Shown: one piece after another, positions 52,890-64,000 of the stretch | How positions within the stretch are numbered: the stretch's first letter is position 1 | How the letters are laid out: every line of letters begins with the position of its first letter | Assembly: GCA_020796225.1 (NCBI GenBank) | Contig: CM036764.1 | Coordinates: 23,368,233-23,432,232, forward strand | Origin: Arion vulgaris | Taxonomy: Eukaryota > Mollusca > Gastropoda > Stylommatophora > Arionidae | Length of the DNA stretch: 64,000 nucleotides | Reading direction: 5' to 3' | Notes under the pieces: generated by a model | Told to the model about the DNA's origin: nothing | Databases searched by the model: none | What the model saw: only the letters and a program-made list of their open reading frames with translations | Translations under genes and position numbers: made by a program

Positions 52890-53300
52890 CCCTGCTTAGA
52901 CTGATGTACCAGATTTTCTCATGACTTCTGCTGTTGTTTTTAGGGCTCCGTCCCTCCGTACAGCTTCTCATTAAACTCGTTATTTTCGGGCTAGGTTTCA
53001 TTTCTCAGGCCTGCTAGCAGCTTGTAGTCTTGCAGTATGTGCTCTGTCGTCATGTCCGCCTTTTCACAGTGGCACAGGCTAGTTGTGCCAATTTTAAATT
53101 TGTTGTACATGTGGGCCCGGAGTCTGTTATTGCCGGTACAGAGGCGGAATATAACAACTTGTTCGCTATGGGACAGACCATAGTACCCATCTTTGGCACT
53201 GTGTTGAGGGTGATCTTTCGACCACTTTTCTCTATTTCACCATCCGATGGTTGTTTTGGCCTCCTCGTAGCTGAAAGGGTGATTTGAAGATTCTATTAAC
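52890..53300 (-). mobile_element. LINE 3' remnant, family D-like
   Basis: On -: KIGTTSLCHCEKADMTTEHI then LQDYKLLAGLRNET, with NEKLYGGTEP downstream: the zinc-knuckle-like CxC...TEH(I/V)LQ module of I-group LINEs; the conserved CP is replaced by YK. Confidence 0.75.
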
Positions 53301-53648
53301 CTTTGACAAGTTACAAAATGTTAGTAATGGTTTATGTTGGTAGACTCCCACTAATTCCAAAAGTTATCTTTTCTTATACATCTTCTTCTTTATAAAAGTT
53401 GTACTGCAGGTTTATTTGTATTCATAGCAAACCTGTTCTTGAAAATGGGCTACCTCAACTTAAGAATGATTAACATCTTGATACCAAAGAAAATTACTCC
53501 ATAAATATATCGTAATTACATGGTCTATGGTTGTGTTTCAACTAGTAAACAAAATCTTTTCATCTTCTGGTGTGCACAATCAAACATAAACTAGAATATA
53601 TTCAAATAAGTAGTTGTTAGTCTGATTCTGTTGGTTTATATTGAACTG

Positions 53649-53856
53649 GGTGTTTTTTTTTTTCTCGATCCAGAAGCACTTGAGCTTTCAGCTCTTGCTC
53701 GGTGCCATGGACATCGTAACCCTTCAGTTTGGTGCCACAAACACCATAAATCTGGAGAAGCTGTGGCTTTTCTGCCAGCCAGCGGAATTGAACCGCACTC
53801 ACAGGGGGCTTGTCACCCATTGACCAACGTGCTACGAACACGCTGGGCAGGCGGCC
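53649..53856 (-). mobile_element. SINE-F copy, 9-bp target duplication
   Basis: On -: ggccgcctgcccagcgtgtt, cgtagcacgttggtcaatgg (box A region), gagtgcggttcaattccgct (box B), ggtgtttgtggcaccaaact, gaaagctcaagtgcttctgg, A-rich tail. attgaactg at 53640-53648 and 53857-53865. Confidence 0.87.
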
Positions 53857-54371
53857 ATTGAACTGTTTAAATACATAGTATTTCTGGTAACCTACTGGAT
53901 GCTCTGTTCCCTACATACATATACCTTCTGACCAACCTTTTTGCTTTATCATATGTTATGTTTGTATTATGTTTGGGTAGGTGTTCTCCCTCCTTTGTCA
54001 ATCCATCTACTTCTTCATAGCCAGGGATGTCTCAAAGAGATGAAACTAACTGTATTACAATGATCTTAGTCTGCTGACATAATCTGGGTAGAAATCATAC
54101 CATTAACGTTTCAATGTGTCTATACTGTGCTCCATACAAGATTGTCATTTTATATATCATATTGTCTTGTATCCATTGCTTCATAAGGTTCTTTTAGCCT
54201 AAACATCGCTTTCTCTTGTTTTCTTTACTTTGTAGAGCACCTTAATTTGTGTTTCAATATTTTGTTTTTGGTGGAGTAATCTGGGAGCATTTTTATTAGA
54301 TCATTATTTCTGAATGTATTTTATTTTTCACTACCATTAGTGCATCCATGACAAATATTTGACACTGCTGT

Positions 54372-56006
54372 CAGAGGCGCCCGCAGAAAATTTTCTAGGG
54401 AGGGGGCAAAATATTTTTAGTAATGTTTTAATGTAGTTTTAATTTACTGTAGCGTATTTGTATGGTGAACGAACGGACAGGACACTGTAGTAATGAAGGG
54501 CATACTGTAGCAACCAAATTTTTATTAACACAATATATGTATATAACACAAAATATTACAACATAAATTTAAAATAAAATTTATTCTTTAAACAAGAACT
54601 GGAGTCGTCTGTTATCGCTACCAAACATATCTACAATTTTGTCCATAAAGTCTTTTTGTTGCAGTTCACTTTGTCTCTGTGTACGCTTAACATGCACAAT
54701 CCAGACAGACGTTCATCTGACATTGTAGATCTAAGCCATGTTTTTACACGACGTAATGTGCTGAACGATCGCTCCACCGCACATGTTGTTGCTGGTAATG
54801 TTAGCAAAACTAGTAAGGCACACCTGACACTCGGATAAAACTTTGTAAAAGGTAACAAGTCGATGCAATCTTGGCTATTGTATTCTCGCGTTTTCCAAAA
54901 ATCAAACCAACTCAAGGCTTCAGTTTCAAAATTATCAATGTGGTATACCTGATTAATAGTAGACATTATATCCTTAAACTGTTGACGATTCAGTTTGCAC
55001 AATTTCAAGGATGTAGCAACGCTAAGTTAAATTGTGCACTGTTGGCTTTACAAAATCGACTCTCCATTGAGTTAATTAGAGAATCTAAGTATGGAATGTA
55101 AACTGTTTGTCTGAAGTACTCTTCAACACTTATGGTTCCCGGATTATTTCGATGCTTTTGTCTTCCACAATGTCTTGGGATAATCAGTTCAATATCCACT
55201 TTCTATGCGAGTTGTACTGTTTTCTCAAAAATATCCCTGAAATAGTTATCGGAATCACCTCTGTGAAGTTTTACTACACTGAGCAGGTTTTGAACTTGCA
55301 GTTGGACTTCTGGAAGATCAACGTGAACAGCTTGAAGAGCCTGAGTAACTGGTTCCAGTATGGCAGAGTACTGCGAAATAATATTGAGACAAAATAAAAA
55401 CGTGCTGGACTTTGATGAACAATATAACTGATGTGCAGCCTGTCGTGTATTTCCACTTGCATGCAATGAAAATTCTTCCAGTTGACAATAAATATCTTCA
55501 AATTTACTATAAAAAAATCCGAATACTTTTAAACTTGCTTGTCCATCTTGTCTCACACAGAAGAGGAATATTTGGGACAGAGGACCTCCTTTTTGGGCTT
55601 TCACGAAAAATGTAATAATTGCTTTGATAGTACCAATAGTATTTCGTATCACTGCAACATTATTAAGATCATTTACTACGAGATTCAGTCTATACGAGGC
55701 ACAGTGAACAAAGGCAGCCTTGGGGTAAATACTTCGAATTTTTGCCTGAACATCATTTTCTTTTCCAGCCATTATCGAGCACCCATCATAACCTTGACCC
55801 AGCAGATTATTAAGGAGAAGACCAAATGTTTTGCAATGTTGAATAATACAATCAGATATCGTGGCGATGACATCTTATAGGCAAACGTTCTGTCTTTCCA
55901 CACTTTCTTTATGCTAACACAAAGTGATTTAAAATAAAAGTAACATTATTTGACTATTTTCAATCAATCCAGGGGCAAGTGCCCCCTGCCTCCTGCGGGC
56001 GCCATG
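54372..56006 (-). mobile_element. internally deleted hAT transposon with 8-bp target duplication
   Basis: Terminal inverted repeats cagaggcgcccgcag (left) and catggcgcccgcagg (right, inverted); perfect actgctgt at 54364-54371 and 56007-56014, the 8-bp signature of hAT. 1635 bp, containing the C-terminal half to two thirds of a transposase on -. The BED-type zinc finger and first catalytic region are absent. hAT and similar elements move by cut and paste; this copy cannot supply its own full transposase. Confidence 0.92.
54631..55870 (-). pseudogene. hAT transposase remnant (P52rIPK/ZMYM-like hAT)
   Basis: On -, the open part starts upstream of 55772: SDCIIQHCKTFGLLLNNLLG, QGYDGCSIMAGKENDVQAKI (GQGYDG: catalytic Asp region), VHCASYRLNLVVNDLNNV (H.LNL-type motif), then to a stop after FEKTVQLA at about 55203. 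The same frame continues RQKHRNNPGTISVEEYFRQT to about 55005, then the frame changes and ends with TCAVERSFSTLRRVKTWLRS and ERLSGLCMLSVHRDKV, the hAT dimerisation domain with the catalytic Glu region. One nonsense codon and one frameshift, plus the missing N-terminal part. Confidence 0.9.
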
Positions 56007-56581
56007 ACTGCTGTGTCCTTTCCTGTATAATTATATACACTGCTGTCATTTTCAAGACATGTGTCTCTGCCCTGGAAGTTATGTGATAATTTTCTGTTGC
56101 TAATGTCTGCTCTTTCTGTGCACCATTTCTAGGATTCTTAAAGATTTCTCTAACTGTTCTTATGAATACAATTCCATTGTATTAGTTGCTGATCAGTTAT
56201 ATATGCATTCTTGAGTCATGATGTTGTTTTAGGCGTGGGTTTTTTTAATGTCACCTAAAGTGTAGGACTGCTTTCTGGGGTTCAGTCTGCTGGATGTTCT
56301 TTCTTTCAATGCTAGAGACACTCACTATCTTTCCATGCAAGTTCTGCTGTCTTCAATTATAAAGTTTGTATGCAGTGTAAATAGTTTTAGTAGCTGATAC
56401 AGCATCTGCGGTCTGCTCAAATCTTTAACTTTTCTGACTTACAAAGTGAAATCTCTTTAGTCTAATCTTAACAAGGTCATTTCTAGTACATTTGGTTCAG
56501 TAATTCTAATTTGTTAGCGTATTGTTGGTCTCTTCTGTCCTACAGTGGCTGTAGGTATAAAATATTGAAAAATACTCTATT

Positions 56582-56838
56582 CTTCTATGAACTCTCCATA
56601 TCGACCACTTGTTATACCACCCTTTGTGATTTTATGTGATCTGAGCCTAAGAGCGATTGTACGTTGTGCCAGTTAAGCACCAGAAGTAGGCCAGCATATC
56701 TGATTTCTGCACCGCTTTTATTTACTGAAGGTAGCTTCCTTAGGCCCATACCTCAGTCGCCTCTTATGACATGCCTTGTAGGTCGCAATGTGACTATTCT
56801 TTGCTCCCCTTGTGGTCCCCGACAACACACTGTCGAAT
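56582..56838 (-). mobile_element. SINE-E copy, - strand
   Basis: ctccatatcgaccacttgtt, gcctaagagcgattgtacgt, atgccttgtaggtcgcaatg, ctattctttgctccccttgt. Flanking repeat not convincing (aatac only). Confidence 0.82.
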
Positions 56839-56839
56839 A

Positions 56840-57409
56840 CCGGGACTGGTCTCACTCATCCACTATACACACTTTTTTTTAGTACACTCCCATCTGCTTC
56901 CCAAATTGTTCCTGCGTGTTTCTTTTTTCATGCTTGTCATTGTTCACCCTTCCCTCTAGCTGTCACACAGCGATCATAAAAGATAAACACAATTTCATAC
57001 CCAACAGTTTATGTCTTATGTATGTAGTCAAACTCCAGCATGTTTCTATAGTCATTATTTTGTTTAACACATCTGCATAGTATATATTATTAACCAGCGT
57101 TTCCTTTCTGACATATACTAGCATCTTTAATGGATGGTGTTATTTTTATTATCTATTTTATGAGCTAATAATCTAAGATAAGTGACATTTGATCAGACTT
57201 CCTGTCATTATTTCTCCATACACTCATTTTAACACTTTTTTGTACACACATAAACTTTATAGCAATTGCTGCAGTAAATATTAGCTTGTTAATGTTTATA
57301 ACTAAACAGTCTTCTTCAAATTGGTGAGCAATTTTAAATTATTGTTCATTTCTTTGTTTGTTATCTATCTATTCTCAAATCCTGTTTTGCTATTTCAGGT
57401 CGAAAAAGG
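56840..57409. other. no gene or repeat recognised
   Basis: AT-rich intergenic-type sequence with a poly(T) near 56870. Confidence 0.45.
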
Positions 57410-57520
57410 TAGGGGATTAAAGTCTGTTTCAGTTTGGAATATCTTCGTTGCACTCGGACATGTCCATAGGTGCTCTGATCTCCTTTGCAATATCTCCAAC
57501 AGCGTCCAGCAACTGACAAT
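57410..57520 (-). mobile_element. fragment of the same LINE as 59240-59340 (inverted)
   Basis: cagtttggaatatcttcgtt, cactcggacatgtccatagg and tgctctgatctcctttgcaa match, in inverse orientation, gcatttcggccacgtccatg, ggtgctccgatctccttcgc at 59260-59320. Confidence 0.55.
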
Positions 57521-57779
57521 ACCAGTTCGATTTTGATTGATGAACCTACTCATATACCTGTTATGCTGGGTTTTTTTTTTGCTACAGCCTCTTTAAGCAG
57601 AGGCACAACCTTTTCAACCTAAGGATGAACCTTGTGGTTATATCAGAGCATGTAGGCCAACAAACATTAAAAATATAAATTAACTCCTTTCAGAAAATCC
57701 AATAGTTTATCAATTATTTCTTGCATAATCTGTAATTAATATATATGATAATAATAAAGCCCATAACCTGTTAGGGTCA

Positions 57780-57985
57780 TAGGAGTGTCACTGTGCAGAC
57801 ATCAGCACAAAAAGCACACCATGAATCTCTGTCTTCAACTCCTCAAGCGAGTGTGGAGAAACTCTGCCCTGACCAGCTCTTGATGTTGTCAAACCAGGAT
57901 TTTCTCTGCCCTCCTTTCTTTCTTGCACCCTCAACTGTTCTGTAATTAAAGGGGACTGTGGGCATTTGAAAGTCACACAATGTCT
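57780..57985 (-). mobile_element. LINE 3' remnant
   Basis: On -: QLRVQERKEGRENPGLTTSR, AGQGRVSPHSLEELKTEIHG, a degenerate copy of the RPR..W.DNI..W...S...L...AEDR..W motif of LINE C-termini. Confidence 0.65.
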
Positions 57986-58690
57986 CGGTCAAGTAAATAA
58001 CAATTATATCATCACTGCTTCAAGCTTGAAATCATATTTGCATAATACACTTCATATTTTATAATGATCAATTCTTTTTATTATTTACATCGATCAACTG
58101 ATCATGTTTCCTGCTTCGGTTTTTTTTTAATAGGAAAATATTATGTAATATATTGTATATGCACATCTTCTTAACTTGACAATATTTGTGATCATGTCAC
58201 TGCTGTATCTTTAAGAAATGTATAACCTATTTTCATCAATGCCACTTGGCATAACATATACCGATGACCATGACCTAGTTCATATAATTATGATGAGTGT
58301 GTGGACTGCATGGTCAAAATGTTGTCAACGTTTACACATTAAATATACCTTTCACCTATTTGCATATTTTGTCTGTGAAATAAATGCAATTACTAATTTC
58401 ATGTTGATGATATTTGTATATCAGTACATGGAGTAGACTGTTTTACATACTATAGCAACAAATATTGTAAAGTGACCTTACTTGTGCTTTTAACTTTCAC
58501 CTTTGCTATATAATTTTGCAGCAGTCTATCCTATTGTTAAAATTGATATTATATTGTAGATTGTTCCTTCTTGTAGTCTTATTACATTCTCATATTCAAT
58601 GCTATTTTTCATTCTTTGAAAGCCAGTGAATTATATAGGTCTTCATTATTTATAACCATCCAACAATCAAAAGTCACAGATTGGTAGGAT
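57986..58690. other. no gene or repeat recognised
   Basis: AT-rich DNA with only chance ORFs. Confidence 0.45.
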
Positions 58691-58701
58691 ATGTTGAATA
58701 T

Positions 58702-58952
58702 GCTTCCTCTGCTTCAAATCTCCATCTCGATCACTTGTTAACAGATTTGTATGTGATCTGAGCCTAAGAGTGATTGTACGTTGTTCCAGTTATGTGCCTT
58801 CAAGTAGGCGAGTACATCCAATTTCTGCGACGCTTTTTATTTACTAGGGTAGCTTCCTAGGCCCCTACATCAGTCACCTCTTACGACATGCCTTGTATGT
58901 TGCAGTGGTACTATTCTTTGCTTCCCTTGTGGGCCCCGGCACCACACAGCCG
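58702..58952 (-). mobile_element. SINE-E copy, - strand, 10-bp target duplication
   Basis: Blocks as in the other SINE-E copies (ctgagcctaagagtgattgt, tccaatttctgcgacgcttt, acgacatgccttgtatgttg). tgttgaatat at 58692-58701 and 58953-58962. Confidence 0.85.
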
Positions 58953-58964
58953 TGTTGAATATAC

Positions 58965-59340
58965 AGAAGCTACCATACAAGTAGTGTTGAACATATGATG
59001 GGTATCAAAGCATGGGTGTCAATGGTAATGAGAGAGCAGACAGACTGGCTGGCTCTGCCACCATATCAGGGGGTCAGTCAATAGATAGAGCTGACATTCT
59101 GAATGCTCTTAGAGAGTGGCCACGAAGAGGATTTTTATTTAAACCAATCCACATCAACTGCTAGATTTCAAGAGCTGGGATTGAGATTGGAGTGGCCAGA
59201 AATGAACAGCACAACAGGTATATGAGTAGGCTCATCAGTCAGCTGGTATGGTCAATTGTTGAAGATATTGCGAAGGAGATCGGAGCACCCATGGACGTGG
59301 CCGAAATGCAATGATTTTCCAAACTGAAACTGAAATAGGA
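58965..59340 (+). mobile_element. LINE remnant with RNase H end
   Basis: Reads GVNGNERADRLAGSATISGG then QSIDRADILNALREWPRRG. VNGNERADRLA is the C-terminal Asp-containing motif of the RNase H domain carried by I-group LINEs. Downstream to 59340 the frames are broken. Confidence 0.75.
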
Positions 59341-60262
59341 CATCAAAGGAAGAAATAGATGACAGCACAGACATGGATCTGAAAGAACTGCCAAATGAAT
59401 TGAGCCAGTTCATCAAAAACAAATAGAAATGGACACTTATTGTGTTTGCTGATAAAAAAAAAAAAGATGAAAAACTGACTACTCTGCTCTGACAGATCAC
59501 TGTTAATATGATCCCACAAAGGAGGAAGACATGTCTTTCGGTGGAAAAAACAGTTTGATGAAAACTGCATTAAGATGGACACAAGGGTCAATGAAAACTG
59601 GAAGACACAAAACGAGCTGAAGAACAGGAACTGAAAGAAGTGAATCACAGATGAAACACAATACAGAGGTCAATCAAGAATAGAGAAGAATTGTGTGCAT
59701 TTGTTGCTGCTCTAAACACCAAAGACATCACAGATTAGAGAGAGACAGCAGTTTAATAAGTCGAAATTTCAGGGAAGTAACATTTGCTAACATAATCTAT
59801 CCAAGAAAAGTGTGATATGTAACTGTGGATATTGAAATGAAATAGTTGTATTTCTGTTCATTATTTGTTTTGTTTTCCCATTCAGATTGAAGATTTGTAT
59901 TGATAAGACTTCTTTGTGTATTATAGAATATTGTTAGTATTCTTATACAGTATGGTTGATATAAGTATTATGAGATTCAGTTAGAAAATTAAGCATTACG
60001 ATATAATAATTGTATAGTTTTCTGTGGATGTATATATTTTGACAAGCATGTTGTATATACACAATGTATAATGTGATTGAAGCACAGTTGGGGTAATCTA
60101 CTGGTGTTCTAGATAAGTCTGTACAGTAGAGGCTACGTCTTGTTTTTTTTTTTTATGTTTCATTATTTACTTGATTTTCTTCATACCTCTGTCCCTTTGA
60201 TGTCCTAGACTAGAACATTTGTACTACATGTGACCAAACTATTTTATCTTCTGCTTCACTTT

Positions 60263-60782
60263 GCACTGTATGTTGTCGGGGCTCTCAAGGGGAGCAAAGA
60301 ATAGTAACACTGACCTGCAAGGCATGTCATAAGAGGCCTCTGAGGTAAGGGCATATTACTAGAAACTATCCTAGTAAATAAAAAGCATCGCAGAAATTGG
60401 ATGTGCTGGCCTACTTGTAGGCACATAACTAGCACAATGTACAATCTTCTTCTTCTTTGCGTTCGTTCTTTCGACCAATTTTAATCACTCTTTGTGATAT
60501 GTTTGATCTTTGTCAAGAATGTGTATATGTTGCACATTGGTTTGGTAGGCCCTAAACGCATAGACTTCTACACGTATAGGACATTAGCATCCGATTTCAC
60601 ACAAACCTCCTTAGTCGCCTCTTACGACATGCGCGGCAGGTAACAGTGGTTCTATTCTTTACGCCCCAAATTTGAGCCCCGGTAACCACTCGAGCGACAA
60701 TGTACAATGGCTCTTAGGCTTGGATGACATACAAATCACGAAGAGTGGTTTAACAAGTGGTCGGTATGGAGCATTCGAAGAA
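60263..60782 (+). mobile_element. SINE-E copy split by a SINE-D insertion
   Basis: 5' part 60263-60445 (gtcggggctctcaaggggag, aagcatcgcagaaattggat, ggcctacttgtaggcacata) and 3' part 60709-60782 (ggctcttaggcttggatgac, agtggtttaacaagtggtcg, gaagaa). gcttcacttt at 60253-60262 and 60783-60792 bounds the whole. Confidence 0.9.
60446..60696 (-). mobile_element. SINE-D inserted in SINE-E, 12-bp target duplication
   Basis: acaatgtacaat at 60434-60445 and 60697-60708. These bases are part of the host SINE-E consensus (cacaatgtacaatcgctc at the equivalent place), which proves the order of insertion. Confidence 0.93.
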
Positions 60783-61374
60783 GCTTCACTTTATATTCTA
60801 CACATGTTTTTCATCCTGGATTCTGTTTACCCAACAAGATATGGAAGCAAGCAATTAAAACAAATGGAAAATATTGCTAAAAATTTGAAATATTCTGCTA
60901 AATATTGCATTGATATTTGTCCCATGTGGTAATTCACATGCTGTCTACCGTGATCAGCAAGCAATCTTGCAGGGAACAGAAAGATAACATATGCATGCAT
61001 GAACACAAACATTTGCATTTTAAACTCATCAATCATTTGTGTAATATTTACCGAAGAATCAAACACCAGGTAAACAAACATTGACTTTCTACATATCTTC
61101 CATGTTACTCTATCTTGTGTTTACTTATTGCTATTTTTTTTCCCCACAAACATTGTTTACAAACAGAATATGGTAGTTCAACTTGTGCTTCATAAATTAT
61201 TTAAACCGGTAGCTACTGTTTCTATTGTTGATTCACTTGCATTTTTTCTGTTTTATGGAAAGCATGATTGAAACATTATCCCTCCCAACCATAAATACAA
61301 AAATAATTCTTCAATATGGTCTTTGATTGGGCTTCATTTTGTGTTCTTAGTCTCTGGGTTCTATGTTCACAATT

Positions 61375-62250
61375 TTATGTTTGTCTCAAGGGGGCACATA
61401 TCATCACGTATATTAGCGACAGCCATATGCATTTATGCGGTGCAGTTTGCTTTTTGTGACGGTACAGCTGTTTCAGTCTGGAATTAGTTCCACAGGAGAC
61501 AGTTGTTAGCATTTCGTGTGATTTTCGTTGGCACAGGAATGGAGCAATTATGGGGTGACCCGTTGCAGTGAAGTTGGAACGGTACATATGAACTATATCA
61601 TCACGTAGAATATTCTTTGCAAACCTTGCTGTCATAAAAGCCAGTTCTCCCATCTCCTCCATGGTTTCTTTAATATCCCGTTTTCACTGTTGACTTTGTC
61701 ATCCATTCCTTGTCTTCCTGGAACCATGGCCTCCATTACTGCTCTTACTAAACCACGGCAACATTTAATGTGACATGATTCCAAGATATGATTTTGTTTA
61801 GTAGGATATCTTTATTTCTCCTATTCTTTGCCCAGGACATTTGGTAGAATTTGTTGGTGGCACTTTTGTTTTGAAAGATTTGGTTTTTACCTTTATTGCT
61901 TGTATTATTATTGTCCGTTATTCACATCCATATGTTGCAACAGAAACATGCACAGCCTTAGAAGTTTTACTTTTATTTGATTACTAGTAAAATGCCATAG
62001 TTTTTTCATACTAATTATCCTCAGTATTCCCATGGTTAATCTCTTGATTTCTTTTGTACAGTCTCTATTGTTGTTAATTATGGAGCCAAAATATTCACAA
62101 TTTGTCACACTTTCAATGTGTCTCCATTATTGAAGGTAATTTTGGGTTTTAATTTTGTTTTGTCAGTGAACATAATCTGAGTTTTCTTTGTATTCAGAAA
62201 ATGTTTCTGGTCTTCACTGTATGGTTTTTTTTATAAAGATAAATTTAGTT
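61375..62250 (-). mobile_element. LINE remnant, 3' half
   Basis: On - from the high end: TKIKPKITF-like, then CEYFGSIINNNRDCTKEIKR (YLGS...D..C..EI..R motif), LTMGILRIISMKKLW, SNQIKVKLLRLCMFLLQH; further down GLVRAVMEAMVPGRQGMDDK-like and MEEMGELAFMTARFAKN. Same general class as families C and E; many breaks. Confidence 0.75.
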
Positions 62251-62464
62251 CCATATAAGAGAGACACATATAAAAGATAATTTTTAAAGAAAATTATTTA
62301 ATTATCTTATAGAGAATAGTTATTCCTCCTCCCCTTCTGCTATCAGGTCATTAGTCACTGCATCAATCTCGTTCTACAGTCATCTCCAGGTGTAGTAGGT
62401 GGCAGTCTTGTTAAGTACCAGCTTTGTTCCTACACACTTGAAGTCAGAGGAAACTGTGGTGAAG

Positions 62465-62930
62465 CAGCAGTTTGCCTTGCATTCTGAAGATTGTGGGTTC
62501 AAAATCGGACCATGTTGTTCAGTTTACATGTACATTTTTTCCAGAGATCCATTAGGTTTGTTGCTGAAAGTAGTGTTCGAGCTCTGTTAAATGCTCTCGG
62601 CAGGTGGTGTGCCATTTCTGCGGAGAGTGATCAAGCTATTAGTCTTCTTCTTCTTCTTTGCGTTCGTTCTTTACGACCAATTTTAATCACTCTTTGTGAT
62701 AAGTTTGATCTTTGCCAAGAACGTGTATACGTTGCACATTGGTTTGGTAGGCCCCTAAACGCATAGACTTCTACATGTTTAGGACACGTGCATCCGATTT
62801 CAGCCAAACCTCCTTAGTCGCCTCTTACGACATGCATGGCAGGTAACAGTGATTCTATTCTTTACACCCCAAATTTGGGCCCCGGTAATCACTCGGGCGA
62901 AGCTATTAGTGAAATCTTGGTGTGTAAAAA
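62465..62930 (+). mobile_element. SINE-C copy split by a SINE-D insertion
   Basis: 5' part: tttgccttgcattctgaaga, ttgtgggttcaaaatcgg (box B), ttttttccagagatccatta, ggtggtgtgccatttctgcg, gagagtgatcaagctatta; it resumes at 62900 with aagctattagtgaaatcttg, equivalent to gagccatatagggtaaaatc of other copies. The 3' end is diverged. Confidence 0.75.
62644..62899 (-). mobile_element. SINE-D inserted in SINE-C, 11-bp target duplication
   Basis: aagctattagt at 62633-62643 and 62900-62910. The element is close to the other SINE-D copies across its whole length. Confidence 0.92.
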
Positions 62931-63749
62931 AAAAACACCATCCTTTGGCTTTAGATCTTTTCAATTAGTTGATATTAGCAACACGATGGTAGATCAAATT
63001 GTTTTTTTTGTCTATATTCCTTTATTTGAGTTTGTATGCCACTTTCTCTGACATAGCTGAAAGATTGTGTCTGCTGCCAATCAGATTGTTTTCTCTCATA
63101 ACCTTTTCCATCTTCCTATTGTAGAGAAATAAAGAAAGTTTTTTTTTTTTAACCAAAGCTTCTAACAGCTTTTGCTCTGTTGATGTTATTACACACATAA
63201 TCAACACCAAAGCCACTTGTTGCTCTACCTTATCTGACTTAGCTGTTACCTGACATCTCCGTGTCTGAAACCTTTTTCACTATCTACCACCTGTGGACAC
63301 AACTGTTTTGGGGTAAGTCGTCCCTCCTTCCAGATAGTGGTTTATATTTAATGGTATAAATATCAAGACATGAAACTTTGAATTGTTTAAATCAAAGCGG
63401 TGTCTCCACATTGAAGGTTAGCTGTAACATGTTTATCATAGATTAGTTTAAGTTAAGTAAAACTAACATCACTTTGTAACTGAAACATCAACTCTACTTT
63501 TGTTTAAATAGTTGTTGAAAATACTGAGGATATATCATGTTTTCTGTAACTCTTGCTAACTACAGAAATATTCAAATCTTATGTTGACAAATATTGTTGG
63601 CATTAATTTGTGTTTAACCTACAAAGCTCATCACTTCACATATTGATTTCTTTGTTAATATGTCTGTTGTTGTCCAAATCTTCACTATACACTTTATTTG
63701 TGTCTCAATTTCAATTCATAAGACCTCAGAGATAACAGAGGCGACGGAA
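62931..63749. other. no gene recognised
   Basis: AT-rich DNA with poly(A) and poly(T) stretches near 62930 and 63145; no supported feature. Confidence 0.45.
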
Positions 63750-63845
63750 GACACTTTATGAAGCACACATGAAAACCCGTTCTAGAAATCTCTTCTTATC
63801 CTGATGCCATGAGGCAAAACGGGATTAGAGTAAAGAAATGAAAGA
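63745..63845 (+). mobile_element. LINE family B 3' tail, + orientation
   Basis: acactttatgaagcacacat, gttctagaaatctcttctta and tcctgatgccatgaggcaaa are the inverse of the family B ends at 40440-40510. Confidence 0.65.
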
Positions 63846-64000
63846 AGACATGTCTTCTGTGTGATCATGTAATTCTGGCTATATCTTTGATTGATTCATA
63901 TTTTGACAGAAATTTGTTGTTTATTGTAGTCCTGACTATTGTCTTTCATGGTTTTCTTCTGTTTATAGGTCTGCTTTGTGAGTGCAATTTGTAAATTTGT

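Overview
The window is AT-rich, intron- and repeat-dominated genomic DNA from an invertebrate animal. GT-AG introns, tRNA-headed SINEs, Penelope-like elements, many LINE tails, hAT and TTAA-type DNA transposons and long minisatellites all fit a large metazoan genome. A lophotrochozoan, perhaps a mollusc or cephalopod, is my guess from repeat style only; no sequence here proves it. There is no prokaryotic gene organisation and no CRISPR.

One host gene can be read with confidence: a MEKK2/MEKK3-type MAP kinase kinase kinase (MAP3K2/3) on the + strand. Eleven exons are visible from 1768 (end of the PB1 domain) to the stop codon at 41711. The splice phases agree throughout and give about 513 codons. 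The first PB1 exons are not seen and probably lie before base 1; one or more linker exons may be missing between 1923 and 19757. The kinase domain is canonical (P-loop, VAIK-type lysine, HRDIK, DFG, APE), except for one in-frame TGA at 31413-31415.

The introns and 3' flank are packed with mobile DNA. 1-19.7 kb: LINE fragments, SINEs of five families, a palindromic Penelope-like element (9255-10710), four minisatellite arrays, a GC-rich tract and a second Penelope-like copy with a GIY-YIG domain (about 18.1-19.0 kb). 19.7-33.4 kb: MAP3K exons separated by SINE composites, LINE ends, a 379-bp TTAA-flanked element and a 135-bp palindromic mini-element. 34.6-39.4 kb: a 4.8-kb TTAA-flanked DNA transposon with a DDE transposase on the - strand, split by a palindromic Penelope-like insertion that carries a 13-bp target duplication. 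41.7-64 kb: the probable 3' UTR and intergenic DNA with further SINEs (two nested pairs), LINE ends and an internally deleted hAT element with a perfect 8-bp target duplication.

The most noteworthy material is a size series of palindromic Penelope-derived insertions, from 1.46 kb down to 135 bp, each with its own target-site duplication, and a 41-bp minisatellite whose unit resembles the terminal sequence of the same elements. Also notable are the dated nested insertions and two related SINE families with (GAA)n tails like those of the LINE ends in the same window.
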